Source: Nannobrachium achirus (lineage: Eukaryota > Chordata > Actinopteri > Myctophiformes > Myctophidae). Taken from it: a DNA stretch of 64,000 nt. Below the pieces are notes generated by a model. It was not told where the DNA came from and searched no databases. It was given only the letters and a program-made list of their open reading frames with translations. Location: NCBI GenBank assembly GCA_963921795.1, contig OY997639.1:57219163-57283162 (forward strand). Reading direction: 5' to 3'. The translations under genes were made by a program, and so were the position numbers. How positions within the stretch are numbered: the first letter of the stretch is position 1; every line of letters begins with the position of its first letter. Positions 57,601-64,000 of this stretch are shown one piece after another.

Positions 57601-58230
57601 AAAGCTATTTAGAGCCATTGTCAGAGAGGTAATTTCACATTTCTGGACCTGATAGCAAACACATTAAACTTGAAGGGTGGCTGTGAGCACAGTTCTGTTA
57701 GTTTAAAGCTTGTTACAGAAGATCACTATTTTCTTTAGCCTATTTTTTTAAACAATATGTTTGTTGTTTTTTCTTTTTTTTTTCTTTAATAAACTTATAG
57801 GACATGACAAGGAGTATTACATAAAAGCAATAAACAAAACAAATGCAAAAACAAAAACAGCAAAAACACACACACACTCAAAAAAAAAAAAAAAAAAAAA
57901 GAAAGAAAATAGATAGCCTATTACTGTTTATATGATCTTCTCTCTCTCAACTACAATATCAGATAGATTCTCGGGCCAGACTGGCAGTGTAGAAGAAAGG
58001 CACTCTAACGTCAAAATGAAATTGGACGAATCTCGCACTCTCGAGTCTCCAGAACATCAATTATCGTCTCTTTACCATTGTTTCTTCTCCCTAATTCTGT
58101 CTGTCCCGCATCCAGATAGAATGCTGTTTGCTTTCATGTTTTCCAGTTCCATAGGGGGAACATATTGCACATGCACACACACAGACACACATCAGGTCAC
58201 ACATATCTAAAAGTGCATGGAACTGGCGTG
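54624..58230. other. MBP intron 1; mostly unassigned
   Basis: A decayed 'ttttagtttagttt' repeat related to the 23088 family lies at about 57270-57530, and an A-rich tract at 57840-57910. No exon, RNA gene or transposon end was recognised in the rest. Confidence 0.45.
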
Positions 58231-58371
<141 letters not shown>

Positions 58372-58689
58372 CGCAACTGGATTTGTCATAACATGACTCG
58401 ACTGTGTGTCTTCGTCACAACCCAGTAGCCTAGGACATCATTAGGCAGAAGGATTCCTTAATGAAGTCTGTCTCTGTTTGGGAAAGCAGCTGGGAAGAAC
58501 ACAAGGTCACACAGTCACTCATGCTGTCAGCATAAACAATATAAATAATGGTAGTTTCCATTGACATGCTGTCCAGCAACAATGGATAATTACCAATAAA
58601 ACATTTATTTGATGTTTTTCTTTGAGAAGTCACAGACTGTGTGGAAGTTAATGTCCAATTTATGATCTGATACGTTCTCAGTGTGGCGC

Positions 58690-58754
58690 GCCAAAAATAG
58701 CCGATCTACAAGCTACAAGTTCACCCATTGTGAGCTTGTAGATTTGCATTTTCA
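58690..58754. repeat. AAAATAG hairpin, decayed copy
   Basis: gccaaaaatagccgatctac pairs with gtgagcttgtagatttgca. The outer 3' arm is eroded. Confidence 0.72.
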
Positions 58755-58759
58755 TAGTA

Positions 58760-59275
58760 TAAAGTTTAAACCATGCTTAAACGGAACCCCCTTGACAGTT
58801 CTGTGAGCAGTGATTGGGTTTACATTTTCCACTGGCATTTGTTTGACAGCTTCAGTGACGAGTAGCCACATATGGTTACATGTCAAATCCCTCTTGGGTT
58901 CAAACTTCAAAATAAGCTTTCGAATCATTGGAATTCACGAGGAGAGACTGAAGAACTGATGACAACCATGAAGTACGGAAGTACTCCGTGACACAAATGT
59001 GTCCATCTTGAGTTTCAGGTGGCGTGTTCAAGCCCGCAACTTAAAGTTAAGTTTTGAGAGGCAATTTCCCAAGAAAGTATTAAAAGGTTCTTGGGGGAAT
59101 CAGCAGAGTGAAAAAGCGATGACAGGCATGAGAGTAGGCTACTCTGTGGCTCAAGTGTCCATCAGAAGTGTCAGGTTGAGTGTTCAAGCCTGCAACTTAG
59201 GTTTGAGTTTTGAAAGCCAATTTCACATGGAAATATTAAAAAGTTCTTGGAAAATGAGTAGATCCAGGATGGACA
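58760..59275. repeat. Local repeat of about 150 bp in two copies
   Basis: tcaggt, ttcaagcc, gcaactta, tttgag and 'attaaaa.gttcttgg' occur in the same order at 59017-59097 and 59172-59250, so an old tandem duplication is likely. Confidence 0.6.
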
Positions 59276-59296
59276 GACAGGCAGGCAGGCAGGCAG

Positions 59297-59471
<175 letters not shown>

Positions 59472-59684
59472 AATTTTAGGTCCTCCCCTGAGGAAATATA
59501 GAATCCAAGATATAAAATGAGTGCATGAAAACTGACTGCAACTGAGGCTGAGATAGCGGCTCTACAGAGCTTTTCAAGCTTAACTCAGGAAATCCACACA
59601 AAACTCCCTTTATCTGTAGAGGCACTTCTAGCATTATTATTACATTGCAACCGTATGGTCAACGCACTTGAACTAAACATTCCT

Positions 59685-59741
59685 TCACACAACGCATCGC
59701 TTCGTGCCACATAGTGAGCTTGTAGATCGGCTATTTTCACT
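59685..59741. repeat. AAAATAG hairpin, 3' arm with loop remnant
   Basis: cacaacgcatcgcttcgtgc leads to gtgagcttgtagatcggcta and ttttcac. Only the 3' arm is intact, and it carries the GATCGGC variant. Confidence 0.6.
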
Positions 59742-60580
59742 ACTAACATTTGTTTTCTAATTCATGGAATTTCTTAGATTTGTCTTTGATTTCTTCATGA
59801 AATTATTTAAAAAAAAAAGTACACCCTCCTCAGGCCAACTCTAGAAAGAACAGAAGTCCCAGGAATGAGTTTTTAGAATACATTTTAGGCATGGCTTTGG
59901 TGTGGTTAAAATGAGATTATATTAGAGGGCGTTCTGTTAATTCTAAGAGGGCCATCTACTGACGACTCATGTTGAGATGACAAATTGGCTTTTGATGAAA
60001 TTTTGGACTTTTGCCATCCACAGAATTCTCACCTTTTAAGCTGAGTGGTCACTACTTTACCCAGGAATGAGCTTGACCCACTTCAAGCCTGCTAAACTGC
60101 ACCAGACCAAAGTAGGAAAATGCCATCATAGTTAACTTGCAGTTTCCCTGCAGGGATAGCATGTTCACAGGTGGTGAGACGGAATACATTTTCATGTGAA
60201 GGAAATAAAGGCCATAAATGCCATAAAAAATAATATGGTGTCTACATTACGTAGACTGTTTTCTGTTATAAAAAAGTTTACTTTGATATACCATCTATAA
60301 AATATTGTTTTTAGGACTGCATTTAATTGAATCACTATTTCTTAAAGAATTGTTCATTTTGGTTGGCAATTAGTTACACATCTTTGTAAAGATCAAGCCT
60401 TAACAAAATAAAGCCATCTTTAATCCTCTCTGTCATTTAAATTATTGGTTTTCTTGGCTACACGTTCTTTTAATAAGCTAGAGCCACAAACAAGAAAATG
60501 CTGCCAAATCTAACTATTCATTTATGTAATTTAATTGGGTTTTTAATGATTCACTTGCACTTTTGCCACATCGCCTTTAG
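59742..60580. other. MBP intron 1; nothing recognised
   Basis: No exon or repeat end seen. Confidence 0.4.
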
Positions 60581-60583
60581 GAA

Positions 60584-60584
<1 letters not shown>

Positions 60585-60627
<43 letters not shown>
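60585..60627. repeat. (GT)n microsatellite
   Basis: About 21 GT units. Confidence 0.93.
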
Positions 60628-60940
60628 CCATTTCCATGAGAACGCTATGGCAGCAGGGGATGTTCCTGCTCCTGCCCCCATTCTGTGAAGTGGGGACACT
60701 GTGGCCCCGCAAGATGAACCCTGATGTGCAGTGCTTATTTGTGTCAGCTTGGAGTGTGGAAAAGAGTGCACTCCACAGGCTTGGTGCTTACAGTGGTGTC
60801 GCATATAGAAAATACCTGCTCTGTTTTCTGTCCACGACACCGGTGCTGTGTCCGCGTAAACCAAAGAACAGGGATTAGCCTGTAGAGACAAGATGGACCT
60901 TTTTATTGATCCCGGGATCATACTAAGCCATTATCTATAT

Positions 60941-61335
60941 TCAGGCCAAGGACCCCTTAGTTGAGAGAAAGATGAAGCAGGGACCCCCACAACCCATAGA
61001 TTCCATATAGTTTCATCGTTTGACAGCACAATCATCAGTGTATTTTGGGTCCATGTAAATTTGTCTTTTAACCACTTGAACCGTCAATGCTTAATAAACT
61101 TGACCTTTCACTCTGTACTTAGTCTGCTCTTTTTCCCCTCTAGACGAAACCTCTTTGCCGAAAATACTCTACAAGCTCTGTGAGCTTGTAGATCTGCTAT
61201 TTTTAGCTAAAGTTCTCTGAATATTGACGCAAGGGTTCAAGTGGTTAATATAGAAAACGAGAAAGATTTGGAGGACCCCCTGTAGTAACTCTGAGGACAC
61301 CCTAGGGGTCCCGGAACCCCTGTTGAAGACCCCTG
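60941..61335 (+). mobile_element. hAT MITE (CAGGGGTCTTCAAC family) lacking its left TIR
   Basis: It starts inside the family sequence (tcaggccaaggacccctta) and ends GTTGAAGACCCCTG. The flanks atctatat (60933-60940 and 61336-61343) are identical, so the left loss began exactly at the element border. It contains a shortened hairpin (61157-61207) and ends 92 bp before an MBP exon. Confidence 0.82.
61157..61207. repeat. AAAATAG hairpin, shortened
   Basis: gccgaaaatactctacaagc faces gcttgtagatctgctatttt. The central GC stem is lost. Confidence 0.7.
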
Positions 61336-61378
61336 ATCTATATGCTCATACTATTTTCTTGTCGTCCCTTCTGTCTGT

Positions 61379-61426
61379 CCTCTCCTCTCCTCTCCTCTCC
61401 TCTCCTCTCCTCTCCTCTCCTCTCCA
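61379..61426. repeat. (CTCTC)n array forming a splice-site pyrimidine tract
   Basis: About nine CTCTC units run up to the acceptor tctccag of the next MBP exon, so the microsatellite itself is the polypyrimidine tract. Confidence 0.9.
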
Positions 61427-61427
61427 G

Positions 61428-61517
61428 GGGTCTTTCCGAAGCACCGCTCCCAAAGCCGCTGCTTCCCCTCGTAAGCGCGGGACAGAGAATGCCGTGGTGC
61501 ACTTCTTCAGGACGATC
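61428..61517 (+). CDS. Myelin basic protein exon with NAVVHFFRTI
   Basis: Acceptor tctccag; donor ATC|GTGAGT, a perfect consensus. The 30 codons, phase 0, read GSFRSTAPKAAASPRKRGTE then NAVVHFFRTI. Mammalian MBP has ENPVVHFFKNIV at this point, the core of its membrane-binding helix and main encephalitogenic region. Ser/Pro and Arg/Lys residues before it are typical of fish MBP. A mammalian exon 2 equivalent was not found in the preceding 11-kb intron. Confidence 0.96.
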
Positions 61518-61651
61518 GTGAGTGGAATGCTTCTGATCCGTGTCTTCTCTTGTTGCATTTCTCCAGCACTTCTTCACCCCGTCTATCACTAACTAAAGTG
61601 TCACTTATTGTCGAGGTCTCTTACTGTCTTGTGTGATTAACTCCTTCTCAG

Positions 61652-61678
61652 GTGTCCCCTGCCCCTGCCAAGTCCAGG
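61652..61678 (+). CDS. Myelin basic protein micro-exon (VSPAPAKSR)
   Basis: Acceptor ccttctcag; donor AGG|GTGAGT. The 27-nt exon, phase 0, encodes VSPAPAKSR, the fish counterpart of mammalian TPRTPPPSQGK (proline-rich, SH3-binding and phosphorylation segment). The intron before it is only 134 bp. Next would come a GRGLSLSRFSW-type exon, which I do not see before 64000. Confidence 0.9.
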
Positions 61679-61774
61679 GTGAGTCCCCTGCTTATGTGAC
61701 GTATATATTCCCTTTATCCAGGTTAAGCCTACTATTTAGTATCTACTAAGCAGTACATAATAACATACTATTTA

Positions 61775-62546
61775 TATATAATCTTTATTAAGGAATCTCA
61801 CAGGGGGTCCATATCAAAAAACAACAACAACAGTACAGTATACAAGAAACATAAAATACATAAAAACACATAACAGACTAGTGCTGTCAGTGTACCACAA
61901 AAAGGCTTCTGCGCCAATGGCGCCACAGAGTTGAGCTATATCTAAGAGAGACCCCAGGGTCCGTTATCTTCATTATAATATAATTCCCAGAATCATTTAA
62001 TCGGCACATGAATCTGTACATCAGATTTCTAAGAAGGGCTTTAAAGCTAGGTAACCCCAAACTGACAAATAATTGGCTGGCGCTGTGCCATCTAGGCACA
62101 CGCATTAACAGCCGCAGAGCATCATTGTATGCCACATTCAGTCTTTGTAAAGATTTAACCTTGTACCTGCCCCACAGGTGAGCAGTGTACAAGGGTGTGC
62201 AGTACGCTCTAAACAGAGAAGCTTTAACATCAGAGGAGCACATGTGGAATCTTTTCTTCAGCATGTTTGCTTGTGCATAGAGCTTACTACATTGCCGATG
62301 AATATCTCTGTCATCTGACAAATCATCTGATATATAATGTCCGAGATATTTAGTCTCATTACATATCTCCAGAGCTTTGTTACTCAGAAAGAACCGAGGG
62401 AAAACTGACCTCCGATCATCTTTAGAGCGCACTATCATGATGTTACTTTTTTCTGCATTGTACTTGATATCAAATTGTTCTCCATACCGAGAGCATATTG
62501 AGAGTAGCTCTTGTAACCCAGCACTGCATGGGGAAAGTGCCACCAT
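61775..62546 (-). mobile_element. 5'-truncated non-LTR retrotransposon fragment
   Basis: The 3' end lies on the left, with AATAAAG on the - strand at about 61785. It carries the RT C-terminal frame listed separately. It sits in a repeat with 'catactatttat'/'atatttagtatgc' words on both sides. A target duplication was not resolved. Confidence 0.7.
61887..62546 (-). pseudogene. Non-LTR reverse transcriptase, C-terminal part
   Basis: About 220 residues. Seen: QFDIKYNAEKSNIMIV (thumb), NETKYLGHYISDDLSDD, CSKLYAQANMLKKRF, LFRAYCTPLYTAHLW, NVAYNDALRLLMRVPR and LPSFKALLRNLMYRFM. The 'YLGH.I..D..DD.DI' block and the 'LF..YC..LY...LW' block are typical of jockey/CR1/I-group LINEs. I cannot assign the clade. 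The YxDD catalytic site and the endonuclease are missing through truncation. It lies antisense in an MBP intron. Confidence 0.75.
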
Positions 62547-62559
62547 GTCATATTTAGTA

Positions 62560-62780
62560 TGCTATTGTGTGATTTTGGACAGGGCCAGCGTCCAATATCA
62601 CATAACTACTACATACTAAACAGTATGCCAAATTACTTTTTAGTATGTCCGAAGTGAAACCCTACTGCTTAGCAGATACTAGATAGTAAGCTGAAATTAG
62701 CATACTGTGCAGTAGTAGTAGGTTGGTAATTAGTTTCGGACACACCCTACCGAAGGTCATTTTCACGGCAGCCATATTGA
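62560..62780. mobile_element. MITE-like 'tagtatgc' repeat, broken by the LINE
   Basis: catactaaacagtatgcc, agtatgtccgaagtgaaacc and 'gtttcggacacaccctacc' face one another imperfectly. Related words lie at 61726-61775 on the other side of the LINE. Confidence 0.5.
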
Positions 62781-63065
62781 CATAAATAGTTGTGTAATGT
62801 TAGTTGTGTACTGTAGGTGTTACCAACGATACTAATTTGGGTTGTGTTCCATTCAGGTCAAACAGTCAGGGTGCAGCGATCGTTCATATCAAGGCTCTGA
62901 AAGGCTCTGTCAGGGTTCCCACCCATTTTTACCAATTCATTTCCAAACCTTTTCCAAAACTTTTCCAGAATATTTAACACAATTTCCAGGACTATATAAC
63001 AATAATTCAGCTCAATAACAAGTCGCTTACTCCTATGCGCAATGCCCAAAGACAGGAAGTGTACG
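62781..63065. other. MBP intron; 'ccagg' repeat fragment
   Basis: 'acccattttt', 'ccaaaacttttcc' and 'tttccaggac' words recur at 63345-63430, suggesting a split transposon around 63069-63249. No exon. Confidence 0.4.
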
Positions 63066-63068
63066 CCA

Positions 63069-63125
63069 GTGGTTCTCAACCTTTTCAGGCCGTCACCCCC
63101 GAAATAATCATATTTGAACTGAGGA
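63069..63125 (+). mobile_element. hAT 5' end fragment
   Basis: Starts cagtggttctcaaccttttc then aggccgtcaccccc; the reverse of the ends at 6690 and 49590. Confidence 0.6.
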
Positions 63126-63171
63126 CACTGACGAGCACTACAAGTTGAGGAATTTTGTATAACACGGTTCT

Positions 63172-63249
63172 ATTGTGAAAATAGCCGATCTACATGCTCA
63201 CAAGTGAGCATGTAGATCTGCGAGCATGTAGATCTGCTATTTTCACAAT
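63172..63249. repeat. AAAATAG hairpin with ATTGTG/CACAAT ends and doubled 3' arm
   Basis: attgtgaaaatagccgatct pairs with ctgctattttcacaat. 'gagcatgtagatctgc' is present twice in tandem in the 3' arm. The inner words match the 25602 copy. Confidence 0.85.
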
Positions 63250-64000
63250 TTCTGCCTCTAATATTTGACAATTTGACCAATGTTTAATTTGTCATTTCAG
63301 AGTTATTAACAAAATCAATAACCAAAGACAATGCATGGCTATTTTTTCCAGGACCTTCCAGGACCCTTGATCAATTCCAAAACTTTTCCAGTACTGGAAA
63401 AATATTTTTCTAATTTCAAAATATTTCCAGGAATTTCATGACCGTGGGAGCCCTGCTCTGTTAATAAAAGTAAAAGTATCATTAGTAACATCTGTACATG
63501 ATGTAACATTGTGCTACTATTTATCTCAATATGGCTGCAAAATGTCCATTAGTTTAACTCATTCATTAATAAGCATTTATTGTACAGTAGTTGCTTCTCA
63601 GTATACATTTTCATAGATATGTGTAGTCACTTTAGGCTGTACTATTGGCTTTTTCATGCCATGACAAAAGGTCTTTTGTAACTCATTTTTTAAAATTTAA
63701 TTAACAAGTTTTACTTGAAAACTATACAAGGTTGCTATTCATTCTAAATAGTATCAGGCCTGTAGTCACTAGTCACTGTAGGTTACACTCTTGGCTTCTG
63801 TTGCTGTGTTGTCCTGAATGTCACTGAACTTGTGCTCTTTTCACCGTGAGCGCCTCCTCCTCACTGCTCCCTGCGCTGCCTCCGCCCCACACCTTTTCCC
63901 CTCTCTGCTCCTCCCCTGCATCTGCTCCTGCTCCCTGGACGGACCATCCACCCTCCTACCTGCCTCCTCTTCTCCCCATGCTGCCTCTGCTCTGAGTAAG
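63250..64000. other. MBP intron, ending in a pyrimidine-rich stretch
   Basis: No exon found. The last 160 bases (from about 63840) are strongly C/T-rich and could lead to the next MBP acceptor beyond the window. Confidence 0.45.

Noticed and set aside
62830-62900. Possible further MBP exon after 'ttccattcag'
   Set aside because: The following codons do not resemble the expected GRGLSLSRFSW-type sequence and no good donor follows.

Overview
The window is vertebrate, almost certainly teleost fish, nuclear DNA. It is intron-rich and low in coding density, with long CA/GT microsatellites and many hAT, Harbinger, Helitron, L1 and L2-like repeats. The one host gene I can support is the myelin basic protein gene, with its upstream golli part, on the + strand. 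Golli-type exons lie at 19743-19818 and 49832-50130. The classic MBP first exon is at 50275-50391, and two further MBP exons follow at 61428-61517 and 61652-61678. The golli start exon and the 3' MBP exons were not found and probably lie outside the window. A 45-nt exon candidate that keeps frame is at 29763-29807. Nearly everything between these exons is intron.

Layout. 1-7.5 kb: small TIR elements, a perfect 33-bp palindrome, a 55-bp tandem repeat and hAT fragments. 7.5-15.3 kb: a full-length, apparently intact L1 retrotransposon on the - strand, flanked by a 16-bp target duplication and inserted in a palindromic MITE. 16-18.2 kb: a hAT element, then an unnamed repeat split by a 5'-truncated L2-like LINE with a 14-bp target duplication. 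19.7-29.8 kb: golli intron with nested hAT, Harbinger and SINE copies. 32-35.7 kb: a hairpin repeat with a hammerhead-like core and a 1.9-kb non-autonomous Helitron. 37-46.7 kb: further DNA transposons, a 0.5-kb tandem duplication and a BED-finger relic. 47-62 kb: the MBP exons among microsatellites, a SINE and a LINE fragment.

The most unusual signal is a palindromic hairpin of about 75-90 bp, seen at about 18 places in whole or part. Its core reads AAAATAGCCGATCTACAAGC and then the complement. In several copies the palindrome runs on into flanking bases that differ between copies yet pair within each copy. It sits inside at least three transposon families, is split by a SINE in one copy, and shows a repeated 3' arm in three copies. 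I do not recognise it as a named family.

Functionally the host exons encode the intrinsically disordered, basic MBP that compacts myelin, plus golli sequence that extends MBP N-terminally or is made alone. How golli joins MBP here is unclear: the golli reading frame stops at 50130, but a plausible internal donor and a pyrimidine-rich acceptor would join it in frame to MBP. All calls come from reading the sequence; no database search was run.
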